In this document: positions 41,039 through 49,419 of the stretch, piece by piece
How positions within the stretch are numbered: position 1 is the first letter of the stretch
How the letters are laid out: each line of letters starts with the position of its first letter
Origin: Lachnospiraceae bacterium
Lineage (GTDB): Bacteria > Bacillota > Clostridia > Lachnospirales > Lachnospiraceae
Direction: 5' to 3'
NCBI GenBank assembly: GCA_024403455.1
Contig: JAKSRR010000005.1
Span: forward strand, 1-64,000
Length of the DNA: 64,000 nt
Program-made: the position numbers and the translations under genes
Notes under the pieces: model-generated
What the model was told of the DNA's origin: nothing
Seen by the model: the letters and a program-made list of their open reading frames with translations, nothing else
Database searches by the model: none

Positions 41039-41470
41039 ATGAAAGTTTCAATGGGATGTGATCATGGTGGATATGCTTTAAAAGAAAAGGTAAAGGAGCA
41101 TCTTTTATCAGTAGGTTATGAGGTAGAAGACTGTGGTTGCTATAGTACAGATTCTGTAGACTATCCTATTTTTGCGAGAGAGGCAGCACTAAAGGTTGCC
41201 AACGGACAGTGTGAAAGAGGAATTGTAATCTGTACGACAGGAATTGGTGTTTCCATTACTGCTAATAAGATTCCCGGAATTCGTTGTGCGCTTTGTCATA
41301 ATGAGCATACCGCTACGATGACTAGACTGCATAATAATTCCAATATGCTTGCTTTTGGAGCAGCAGAGGTGGATGAGGCCATGGCCATGAAGATGACAGA
41401 TCTTTTCTTAACTACGGAGTTTTCTGGAGAAGAAAGACATGCACGCCGTGTGCAGATGATTGAGAATTAA
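41039..41470 (+). CDS. rpiB: RpiB/LacAB-family sugar-phosphate isomerase
   Basis: Probably ribose-5-phosphate isomerase B of the pentose phosphate pathway. The 143-residue protein starts VSMGCDHGGYALK, has CTTGIGVSITANK with the catalytic Cys, CALCHNEHTATMTRLHNNSNMLAFGA with the His/Arg/Asn phosphate and ring-opening set, and ends with HARRVQMIE. All are family motifs. CTTGIG replaces the more usual CGTGIG. LacA/LacB-type specificity is less likely, since no tagatose genes are present. It is part of the 40-45 kb gene run. Confidence 0.9.
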   Translation: MKVSMGCDHGGYALKEKVKEHLLSVGYEVEDCGCYSTDSVDYPIFAREAALKVANGQCERGIVICTTGIGVSITANKIPGIRCALCHNEHTATMTRLHNNSNMLAFGAAEVDEAMAMKMTDLFLTTEFSGEERHARRVQMIEN

Positions 41471-41482
41471 GGGGACCTGGAG

Positions 41483-41977
41483 ATGGCGGTAAAGATAACC
41501 AAAAGACAGGACTATATTTCCTGGGATGAGTATTTTATGGGAGTATCTATTCTTTCTGGTATGCGCAGTAAGGATCCTAATACCCAGGTAGGTGCTTGTA
41601 TTGTAAGCAAAGATTATAAGATTTTATCCATGGGATATAATGGTTTTCCTAAGGGATGCAGTGATGATGAATTTCCTTGGGACAGAGAGGGTGAAGCATA
41701 TGATACCAAATACCCCTATGTAACCCACAGTGAATTGAATGCGATATTAAATTATCGTGGCGGCTCTCTAGAGGGGACCAGACTGTATGTATCTTTATTC
41801 CCTTGTAATGAATGCGCCAAGGCGATTATTCAAGCGGGAATTACCAGTGTTGTATATAGTTGTGACAAGTATAATGGAACCCCAATGAATATGGCAGCTA
41901 AAAGGCTGTTTGATGCAGCGGGTGTAACCTATCAGGAATATAAGCCTAGTGGTCGAACCATTACACTAGATGTGTAG
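41483..41977 (+). CDS. Deoxycytidylate (dCMP) deaminase
   Basis: A zinc enzyme making dUMP from dCMP for thymidylate synthesis. The 164-residue protein has SKDPNTQVGACIVS, then the zinc/proton motif THSELNAILN (HxE) and PCNECAKAIIQAG (PCxxC). The end (TPMNMAAKRLFDAAGV) also fits. It is 12 bases after rpiB, so the two are probably cotranscribed. Its relatives include ComEB of Bacillus. Confidence 0.92.
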   Translation: MAVKITKRQDYISWDEYFMGVSILSGMRSKDPNTQVGACIVSKDYKILSMGYNGFPKGCSDDEFPWDREGEAYDTKYPYVTHSELNAILNYRGGSLEGTRLYVSLFPCNECAKAIIQAGITSVVYSCDKYNGTPMNMAAKRLFDAAGVTYQEYKPSGRTITLDV

Positions 41978-41986
41978 AAGGAGTTT

Positions 41987-43225
41987 ATGGAGAAAGAAGA
42001 GCTTCATAAAAGAATCAAGTACTTAAAAGTTGCCATGAGTATCGTGGTACTGTCTCTGACGGCCTTTTTTATGACCGTCTTTTTTTCTGCTCCTGTTCAT
42101 GCGGATACCAAAGAAGAGATGGATAAGGCGAAGCAGGAAAAGGAAGAAAAAGAGGAGGAGCTGAATGCGGCCCAGCAGAATCTGGCAAATACCCAGGGAA
42201 CGCTCAGTGTGCTAGAGGCAGAGAAAGATACGTATCAGGGACAAATGTATCTTCTGAATGAAAGAATGCAGTTAGTAGCAGATGAACTTGCGGTCATAGA
42301 AGCCAAGATGGCGTTAAAGCAGCTAGAAATTGATGATACAAGGCAGCAGCTTACCGAAGCTAGAGAGGATGCTGCAGATCAGTATGAAGCAATGAAGCAG
42401 CGCATCGTTTGGTTTTACGAGGAAGGAGAATCTTCTTTTGTTGAGCTTTTAGTGTCGGGAAGAAAGTTTAGCGAATTACTAAATTATGCAGCATATTTTG
42501 AACAGATTCAGCAATATGACAGGGAAAAGCTGGAGGAATATATTGCCACAGGGGATGCCATTGCTATGCAGGAGGCAGAACTTACGGTGCAGTTAGAAGA
42601 ACTGTCTGCTATGCGGGAGGAGATTGTAGCAAAACAGCAGGAAGTAAATGGGTATATATCTGCTACGGCCCAGCAGATTGCAGTCATTGCGGATACAGTG
42701 GCTGCCACAGAGGCAGCAGAAAAAGCATATATGGAAGAATGTGATCGGAAAGCCGAAGAAGTAGCTGCTGCCGATGCGGAGTATCAGGCTTTAAAAGCGC
42801 AGTATGAAAAGGAACTGGCAGAATCCAGAGCTGCCCAGCTGGCAGCAAAAAGAGACGTGTCCTCCGTTGTGTTTGAAGAAGGAGATGAATATCTTCTTGC
42901 CAATCTGATTTTCTGTGAGGTTGGCTGTTATGATTATGAAGGACAGTTGGCAGTAGGTGCGGTGGTAATGAACAGACTTCTTAGCAGCCGTTATCCAGAC
43001 ACCATTACAGGTGTTATTTATGCGAGATACCAGTTCTCTCCTGTACTAGATGGACATCTTGCTTCTGCGCTTGCCAACGATAAGGCCCAGGCCAATGACG
43101 GCAGTTGTTATAAAGCGGCCAGAGCAGCCATGGCAGGAGAGACCAATGTAGGAAACTGCTATTATTTCAGAACGCCTATTGAAGGATTAGAGGGTATTCG
43201 TATTGGCGGACATATTTATTACTAA
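41987..43225 (+). CDS. Secreted coiled-coil cell wall hydrolase (SleB/CwlJ domain)
   Basis: A 412-residue exported protein. A signal-type helix (about 14-36) is cleaved after VHADT. A long coiled coil follows (about 40-270), as in PcsB/SagA/FtsEX-bound hydrolases, where it keeps the enzyme inactive until a partner opens it. The C-terminal SleB/CwlJ-type domain (about 300-412) has ANLIFCEVGCYDYEGQLAVGAVVMNRLLS, QFSPVLDGH and NCYYFRTP, with the catalytic Glu in FCEVG. This combination suggests a hydrolase for cell separation rather than spore germination, though the latter is possible. Confidence 0.88.
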   Translation: MEKEELHKRIKYLKVAMSIVVLSLTAFFMTVFFSAPVHADTKEEMDKAKQEKEEKEEELNAAQQNLANTQGTLSVLEAEKDTYQGQMYLLNERMQLVADELAVIEAKMALKQLEIDDTRQQLTEAREDAADQYEAMKQRIVWFYEEGESSFVELLVSGRKFSELLNYAAYFEQIQQYDREKLEEYIATGDAIAMQEAELTVQLEELSAMREEIVAKQQEVNGYISATAQQIAVIADTVAATEAAEKAYMEECDRKAEEVAAADAEYQALKAQYEKELAESRAAQLAAKRDVSSVVFEEGDEYLLANLIFCEVGCYDYEGQLAVGAVVMNRLLSSRYPDTITGVIYARYQFSPVLDGHLASALANDKAQANDGSCYKAARAAMAGETNVGNCYYFRTPIEGLEGIRIGGHIYY

Positions 43226-43263
43226 ATATGGTCTAATTAAAAATGTAATCAGGGAGCGGTTTT

Positions 43264-44550
43264 ATGACAAATATTCTTACATTAAAGAATGATATTAGTA
43301 GTGGAAAGATGGATGACGTCCTGCAGAAACTTTATGTAGATGTTAGCTGGCTTCCAATGGAGAGAGACCGGTATATAGATGCCCTAACGAAGTTTGCAGC
43401 ATTATTTCCTGAAGAACAGGAAGTGGAGATTTATTCTGCAGCAGGACGAAGTGAAGTATGTGGAAATCATACGGATCACCAGCATGGTAAGGTAGTTGCC
43501 ACATCTGTGAATTTGGATGCTATTGCCATTGTGGCTGGGCGAGAAGATGGAAAAATTGTCCTGCAATCCGATGCCTTTCCTTTGGAAACCATCGATGTAA
43601 CACAGGTGGAAAAAATAGACGCAGAAGAAGGAACCACCACGGCATTAATAAAAGGTGTAATCCAAGGTTTTCTAGATAGGGGTTATCAGGTGGGCGGATT
43701 CTCAGCTTATGCAACTAGCAATGTGCTTGTTGGTGCGGGACTTTCCTCATCGGCAGCTTTTGAAGGTCTCATTGGAGTGATTTTATCTGGTCTATATAAT
43801 GAAAATAAAGTATCGTCTACAGAGATAGCGATTATTTCACAATTTGCGGAAAACGTATATTTTGGAAAACCTTGTGGACTCATGGACCAGATGGCTTGCG
43901 ATACAGGAGATATGATTACCATTGATTTTGAAGATCCTAAGGATCCGGTGTGTCGTCAGATTCCTACCTGCTTTGAGGAACAAAAAATCAGTCTCTGCAT
44001 TGTAGACACGAAGGGTTCCCATGCAGACTTGACCGATGACTATGCTGCGATACCGAAGGAAATGAAAGGCGTAGCAGCCTGCTTTGGTAAAGAAGTGCTG
44101 CGGGAAGTTCCGGAGGAAGAATTCTTTGCCAGCATTGCAGACCTGCGGGAAAAAGTATCAGACAGAGCGGTACTTCGAGCTATTCATTTTTATAGTGAAG
44201 AAAAAAGAGTGGAAGAAGTCATCCAGGCACTGGATCAGAAGAATTATGAAGCATTTCTAAGTGTGATTCGAAGAAGCGGGGTATCATCCTTCCAGTATTT
44301 GCAAAATATTTATAGTCCGAAAAATCCTCTTGTGCAGAATGTTTCAGTGGCACTGGGACTCAGCGAGGTCTTTTTAGGACAGGATAAGGGTGTCTGTCGT
44401 GTTCATGGCGGTGGATTTGCGGGTACCATCCAGGCCTTTGTGAAGGATGCTTACGTGCAGGATTATAAAGCATATATTGAGAAAACCTTCGGAGAGGGCT
44501 CCTGCCACATCCTGAAGGTGAGAGCCAAGGGTGCAGTTAGGGTCCTGTAA
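43264..44550 (+). CDS. galK: Galactokinase
   Basis: Phosphorylates galactose at C1 (Leloir pathway). The 428-residue protein has the signature GRSEVCGNHTDHQHGKV (about 62-78), the GHMP ATP motif VGAGLSSSAAFEGLIG (about 157-172), the third motif KPCGLMDQMACDTGDM and a C-terminal RVHGGGFAGTIQAFV. SEVCGNHTDH instead of the more common NLIGEHTDY is a known Firmicutes variant. No galT, galE or galM is adjacent, so the pathway is split in this genome or the enzyme acts on host or plant galactosides imported elsewhere. Confidence 0.92.
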   Translation: MTNILTLKNDISSGKMDDVLQKLYVDVSWLPMERDRYIDALTKFAALFPEEQEVEIYSAAGRSEVCGNHTDHQHGKVVATSVNLDAIAIVAGREDGKIVLQSDAFPLETIDVTQVEKIDAEEGTTTALIKGVIQGFLDRGYQVGGFSAYATSNVLVGAGLSSSAAFEGLIGVILSGLYNENKVSSTEIAIISQFAENVYFGKPCGLMDQMACDTGDMITIDFEDPKDPVCRQIPTCFEEQKISLCIVDTKGSHADLTDDYAAIPKEMKGVAACFGKEVLREVPEEEFFASIADLREKVSDRAVLRAIHFYSEEKRVEEVIQALDQKNYEAFLSVIRRSGVSSFQYLQNIYSPKNPLVQNVSVALGLSEVFLGQDKGVCRVHGGGFAGTIQAFVKDAYVQDYKAYIEKTFGEGSCHILKVRAKGAVRVL

Positions 44551-44604
44551 TCACAGAATGTTCATAATTAAAGGAAAAAAGTATAATTTATAAGGTTTAC
44601 AAAT

Positions 44605-44650
44605 AACTCCTTGTGGTGTAGTTTTACGTTATTGCCACAAGGAGTTTTTT
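44605..44650 (+). terminator. Intrinsic terminator after galK
   Basis: AACTCCTTGTGG and CCACAAGGAGTT form a perfect 12-bp stem, followed by six T. Confidence 0.92.
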
Positions 44651-44698
44651 GGTGGAGATAGTATGTATTGTATATGTAGGTAAAAAGGGGCAGTTTTT

Positions 44699-46507
44699 AT
44701 GTACAAAACCAGAGATAAAATCAAATGGATTTGGACGAATATGGAGGGGTTTCACGCCATCTATATTTTGGGTATGATTGGAACCGTGATTTATAATGTC
44801 TTGCAACTAGTTGTTCCGTTCTTTTCCGGAAAGATGATTGATATGTATCTGACAGGAGAAGATGCGGTATATAACATGGAGCATCACAGGAATTTCTTCT
44901 TTATCTTGTTAGGGGTAATGGTAGGTGCTACATTTCTTAGAACGATTATTGTTTATGTGTCCTGTATGGCCTATGAGAAAGGTTCCCAGAAGGTTCTTTA
45001 TAAGGTTCGCTCCTTTTTGTTTGAAAAGATACTTAGACAGGATATGCGATTCTATTCCAAATATAGAACTGGTGATTTAATGACCCGTGTAACTGGTGAC
45101 TTAGATGCTGTTCGTCACATGATTGCTTGGGTTATCAGAGCGGTAATAGAATCCTTTTCTTTAGTCATGGCAACCGCCGTCTATTTCTTTATTATGGATT
45201 GGAGAGTTGCGCTTGCCATTCTCTCGATTTCACCAGTGATTGCCATTATCATTGCTCAGTTTAAGAAGCATGTGGCACCCAGACATAAGATGCTTCGTGA
45301 ACGACTGGCAGAGTTAAACACAGATGCTCAGGAAAATATTGCGGGAAACCGTGTGGTAAAGGCTTTTGCCAGAGAAGAGTATGAAAAAGAAAAGTTTGAT
45401 AAGTCTAGTCGCGCCTATGCAGAGCAGAATGAGAAAACGGCGCTGACCTGGTTATCCTACTTCCCTTATGTGGAGACCTTAGCAAATATGCTTCCCTCCA
45501 TCCTTTTGCTAACCGGTGGTATTTTCATGATTGCAGGAACCATGACCATGGGTGAGTATGTGGCATTTTCCGGTCTTACCTGGGCTATTAGTAATCCTAT
45601 GCGACAGGTGGGAAATGTAATGAATGAGTTCCAGCGTTTCCAGGCTGCTTCGGATAAGGTGCTGGAAATCTATTATTCGGAAGCAACCATTACGGATCGT
45701 CCCGATGCAAAGGATCTTACAGAACGTTTTCAAGGGGAAATTGTTTTTGACCATGTTTCCTTTGCATATCCTGATGAAGAGGCAGTCGCCCCTGTATTAA
45801 GAGATATTTCCTTTACTATAAAGCCGGGAGAAACGCTGGCGATTATGGGAGAGACAGGCTGTGGAAAGACCAGCTTGATTCAGCTTATTCCCAGATTTTA
45901 TGATCCCTATGAAGGCAGAATTCTGATTGATGGGGAAGATATTAAAAGCTTTAAATTAACGGATCTTCGTCATCAGATAGGCCTTGCAACCCAGGACGTT
46001 CTTTTGTATTCCGATACCATTGATGGAAATATTGCCTATGGCGATGTGGATATGCCGGAGAAGGATGTGCTTAAATATGCGAAGTATTCGGCAGCCAACG
46101 GATTTATCAAAGCGATGCCAGAAGGTTATGACACTATTATCGGAGAACGTGGTGTGGGATTATCTGGTGGACAAAAGCAGAGAATCAGTTTGGCAAGAGC
46201 ATTAGCGATTCGTCCTTCAATTTTGATTCTGGATGATACTACCAGTGCGGTAGATTTAGAGACAGAAAAGCAGATTCAGGAAGGGTTAGCAAATCTTGAT
46301 TTCCCCTGCACTAAGATTATGATTGCCCAGAGAATTTCCACGACAAAGAATGCGGATCACATCATGATTCTGAAAGATGGAAAGATTTTGGAGATGGGTA
46401 ATCATGAGGAATTGATTAGACAAAATGGATACTATGCTGATCTTGTACGTTTACAGTTAGGTGAGGAAGTGTTAGCTTCCATGCTTGCAGGAAAGGAGGG
46501 TAAGTAA
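44699..46507 (+). CDS. Heterodimeric ABC exporter subunit A (degenerate catalytic site)
   Basis: A full ABC half-transporter of 602 residues: six helices (about 20-310) and one nucleotide-binding domain (about 350-590). Walker A is GETGCGKTSL, the signature LSGGQKQR, Walker B ILILDDTTSAVD. In the last, Asp replaces the catalytic Glu, so its own site should hydrolyse ATP poorly. This is typical of heterodimeric exporters such as BmrCD and TM287/288. Partner subunit B starts one base after its stop. Substrates of such pairs include drugs, peptides and lipids; no specific one is indicated. Confidence 0.9.
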   Translation: MYKTRDKIKWIWTNMEGFHAIYILGMIGTVIYNVLQLVVPFFSGKMIDMYLTGEDAVYNMEHHRNFFFILLGVMVGATFLRTIIVYVSCMAYEKGSQKVLYKVRSFLFEKILRQDMRFYSKYRTGDLMTRVTGDLDAVRHMIAWVIRAVIESFSLVMATAVYFFIMDWRVALAILSISPVIAIIIAQFKKHVAPRHKMLRERLAELNTDAQENIAGNRVVKAFAREEYEKEKFDKSSRAYAEQNEKTALTWLSYFPYVETLANMLPSILLLTGGIFMIAGTMTMGEYVAFSGLTWAISNPMRQVGNVMNEFQRFQAASDKVLEIYYSEATITDRPDAKDLTERFQGEIVFDHVSFAYPDEEAVAPVLRDISFTIKPGETLAIMGETGCGKTSLIQLIPRFYDPYEGRILIDGEDIKSFKLTDLRHQIGLATQDVLLYSDTIDGNIAYGDVDMPEKDVLKYAKYSAANGFIKAMPEGYDTIIGERGVGLSGGQKQRISLARALAIRPSILILDDTTSAVDLETEKQIQEGLANLDFPCTKIMIAQRISTTKNADHIMILKDGKILEMGNHEELIRQNGYYADLVRLQLGEEVLASMLAGKEGK

Positions 46508-46508
46508 T

Positions 46509-48290
46509 ATGGCAAAGCGAAATACTTTTAAAGAAGATGAAGTATTAGAAGAACCTTTTGACATAAAGCATTTACTGCGTGCTTCCTCCTATATTAAGAA
46601 GTATGGAAAGCGAATGATTTCGGCATTAATCCTGTCGGCTATCGGTGGTGCTGTTGGTCTTCTTGGGCCTATGATTATTCAGAAGACATTAGATGAGGTT
46701 ATTCCAGCAGGAGATACTTCTAAACTGGTGATCATGATTCTTTGTCTGTTGGGTACGGTATTGGTTTCCATTTTATTTACGACCTTCCGTGAACGAATTA
46801 TGGTAAGAGTCAGTCAGCGTATTATCTACGATATTCGAAAGGATTTATTTGCACATTTGCAGAGACTTTCTTTCCAGTATTATGATGACAGGCCCCAAGG
46901 AAAGATTCTGGTCCGTGTGGTAAATAATGTTAACTCTGTGGCAGATATGCTGTCTAATGGACTAATTAATATTGTGTTAGAAGGACTTAATCTGATTTTT
47001 ATTGTAGTCTTCATGCTTTTGGTAGATGTGAAACTGTCCTTAGTGGTACTTGCTATGGTGCCAGTACTAGCAGTATTTATGTTCTGGATTAAGAATAAGC
47101 AGCGAAAAGCTTGGCAGCAGGTATCTAATAAAAACTCCAACTTAAATGCATATCTACAGGAAAATATTGTTGGTGCGAAAGTAACCCAGATGTTTGCCAG
47201 AGAAGAGGAGAATGCGAAAATCTTTAGCGAACTCAGTGATTCCTGTCATAAGAGCTGGATGGAAGCGGTTAAATATTCCAACTTAGTTTGGCCAGGTATT
47301 GATGATATTTCGGTGGTATCCAGAGCATTACTTTTCTTCTGTGGACTCTTCCTGTTTGGACAGGGAAATGCTTCCATTGGTGTCATTGTTGCGATTTCTT
47401 CTTATGCTTCCAGATTCTGGCAGCCCATTATGAACCTGGGAAATATTTTCAATACTTTCATTAATAACATTGCTTATCTGGAAAGAATTTTTGAAACCAT
47501 GGATGAAAAGGTGGATGTGGATAATGCCGAAGATGCTACCATTCTTCCTCCTATCAAAGGTGAGGTTACCTTTAGTCATGTTGATTTCTCTTACGAGGAA
47601 GGAAAACCTGTACTTAAGGATGTTTCTTTCACCATTAAACCCGGGGAGAGTGTAGCGTTAGTTGGTCCTACAGGTGCAGGAAAGAGTACCATAGTGAACT
47701 TAATCAGCCGTTTTTACGATGTACAGGGTGGTAGTGTATCTATTGATGGAGAGGATGTGTCAAAGGTAACTCTGCATTCTTTGCGAAGCCAGATGGGTAT
47801 CATGTTACAGGATAGCTTTATCTTCAGCGGCACGATTGAGGACAATATTCGTTATGGTAAGTTAGATGCCACTTATGAAGAAATCAAAAAGGCAGCTAGT
47901 GTTGTTTGTGCAGATGATTTCATAGAAGACCTACAGGCAGGATATGCTACGGAAGTAAAAGAGCGTGGCGGTACTTTAAGTCAGGGACAGAAGCAGCTCA
48001 TTAGCTTTGCAAGAACATTATTGTCGGATCCTCGTATTTTGATATTAGATGAGGCAACTTCTTCTATTGATGTGCAGACGGAAAAGGCTTTGCAGAAGGG
48101 ATTAGACGCGATGCTTCATGGCAGAACATCCTTCATTATTGCGCACCGGTTGTCTACGATAAAGAACTGCGATAAGATTATGTATGTGGCAGACGGAGGT
48201 ATCTTAGAGTCCGGTAGTCATGAGGAGCTTATGGCAAAGAAAGGGGCTTACTATAGTCTTTATACAGCCCAAAGCCAGCAAGCTTCCTAA
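46509..48290 (+). CDS. Heterodimeric ABC exporter subunit B (canonical catalytic site)
   Basis: Partner of the preceding gene. The 593-residue half-transporter has six helices (about 25-315) and a nucleotide-binding domain (about 350-585). Walker A is GPTGAGKST, the signature LSQGQKQL, Walker B LILDEATSSID with the catalytic Glu intact. AAGGAGGG before the ATG at 46509 fixes the start; the frame is open a few codons earlier into the first gene. One normal and one degenerate site in a pair is the known asymmetric arrangement. Translation is likely coupled to the upstream gene. Confidence 0.9.
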   Translation: MAKRNTFKEDEVLEEPFDIKHLLRASSYIKKYGKRMISALILSAIGGAVGLLGPMIIQKTLDEVIPAGDTSKLVIMILCLLGTVLVSILFTTFRERIMVRVSQRIIYDIRKDLFAHLQRLSFQYYDDRPQGKILVRVVNNVNSVADMLSNGLINIVLEGLNLIFIVVFMLLVDVKLSLVVLAMVPVLAVFMFWIKNKQRKAWQQVSNKNSNLNAYLQENIVGAKVTQMFAREEENAKIFSELSDSCHKSWMEAVKYSNLVWPGIDDISVVSRALLFFCGLFLFGQGNASIGVIVAISSYASRFWQPIMNLGNIFNTFINNIAYLERIFETMDEKVDVDNAEDATILPPIKGEVTFSHVDFSYEEGKPVLKDVSFTIKPGESVALVGPTGAGKSTIVNLISRFYDVQGGSVSIDGEDVSKVTLHSLRSQMGIMLQDSFIFSGTIEDNIRYGKLDATYEEIKKAASVVCADDFIEDLQAGYATEVKERGGTLSQGQKQLISFARTLLSDPRILILDEATSSIDVQTEKALQKGLDAMLHGRTSFIIAHRLSTIKNCDKIMYVADGGILESGSHEELMAKKGAYYSLYTAQSQQAS

Positions 48291-48333
48291 TCATTAGTGA
48301 TGTCTAACTGTGTAAGCTTTATAGAGGGTGAAA

Positions 48334-49329
48334 ATGAAAATAAAGTGTTCCTATTGTGATAGTTATATTAATGATACTTGTGAGAATTGTCCCAACTGCG
48401 GGGCGGTAAATGATCACATGCAAAGAGCAGTGAGTGGGACTCCCAAAACGATTGCGGAGTTGGATGCATGGTATAAAGCTAGAAAGCTTCCGTCTTCAGA
48501 AGTGACACGCTTTTTTATTGGCGTGAACTACACCGGTCGTCGCGCCTTTGGTATCTATGAGGAGCAGGGAGAATTTATCGTCTATAAGAATAAAGACGAT
48601 GGAACCCGTGCCATTCGGTATCGTGGTACTGATGAAGCTTATGCAGTCAATGAACTCTATTTAAAATTAAAGAGTGAAATCCTAAACCAGAAGGCTGCCA
48701 ATATCAGTAGTGGAAGAGTGCCCAGAAAAAAAGAGAGTTTTGGAAAGCGATTAAAGAGAAGACTGACTACAATCGGTGTGGTTTTTGGGTCTATGCTGGG
48801 ACTGGGAGCGATGGCGATTTATCCGATCATCGGAAAGATTATTATTTCGCTGATTATTACCCTTGTGCTTTCGGTGATTGTATGGGCCATTATGGCTTCT
48901 ACCCATGAAAAGAAAAAAGATAAAGAGCCTAGTAAGAAACTAGGATTTTTAATGCTTTTCGTATCCATTGCCATTTTTGCCGGCGTCTTTGCTATTGCGG
49001 TGAACATCAACAGGGTGCGGTATTACCAGTATGAGGATGATATTTACTGTACCTATCATGGAAATTATTACCTATATGACTCCTATTATGGGGACTATAG
49101 TTACGTAGAGGATGCGTTTATTCCTGCGATGCTGGTATCAAGTCCGGATCTCTATTACTGGGAGGAAGGCAATAGTATTTGGGGTACCAGTGATACCATT
49201 ACGGCTTTTGAAGACAGTGGTTACTATGATGAATATATAGATGTAAGCTCTGATTCCGACAGTGACTATGACTGGGATAGTGGTTCTAGCTGGGACAGTG
49301 GCGGTACCGACTGGGGTAGCGACTGGTAG
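48334..49329 (+). CDS. Zinc-ribbon membrane protein with acidic C-terminus
   Basis: 331 residues. The N-terminal zinc ribbon has Cys5, Cys8, Cys16, Cys19 and Cys22 (CSYC...CENCPNC). A cytoplasmic domain of about 120 residues follows (FFIGVNYTGRRAFGIYEEQGEF). Three membrane helices come next (about 150-172, 173-193 and 208-228), then an outer tail rich in Tyr, Asp and Ser with a long acidic low-complexity end. ATG at 48334 fits GAGGG at about six bases better than the GTG at 48328. No family is recognised beyond the ribbon. A second zinc-ribbon membrane protein is encoded at 59348. Confidence 0.72.
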   Translation: MKIKCSYCDSYINDTCENCPNCGAVNDHMQRAVSGTPKTIAELDAWYKARKLPSSEVTRFFIGVNYTGRRAFGIYEEQGEFIVYKNKDDGTRAIRYRGTDEAYAVNELYLKLKSEILNQKAANISSGRVPRKKESFGKRLKRRLTTIGVVFGSMLGLGAMAIYPIIGKIIISLIITLVLSVIVWAIMASTHEKKKDKEPSKKLGFLMLFVSIAIFAGVFAIAVNINRVRYYQYEDDIYCTYHGNYYLYDSYYGDYSYVEDAFIPAMLVSSPDLYYWEEGNSIWGTSDTITAFEDSGYYDEYIDVSSDSDSDYDWDSGSSWDSGGTDWGSDW

Positions 49330-49357
49330 AGGAACATATTCGGAAAGAGGGGATTCA

Positions 49358-49386
49358 TTGAGAAAAAGGGGTGAAAATGATAAAAT
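49358..49386 (+). promoter_or_regulatory. Promoter of the hybrid kinase gene
   Basis: TTGAGA (49358-49363) and TAAAAT (49381-49386) are exactly 17 bases apart. The kinase GTG start is 34 bases downstream, with GGGGGG as SD. Confidence 0.65.
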
Positions 49387-49419
49387 AAAGTAACTATTTA
49401 CAGCGTTTTTGGGGGGAAA

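Noticed and set aside
44699..46507. Loss of function in the first ABC subunit (Asp for Glu in Walker B)
   Set aside because: One degenerate site is normal in heterodimeric exporters and the partner gene has the intact site.
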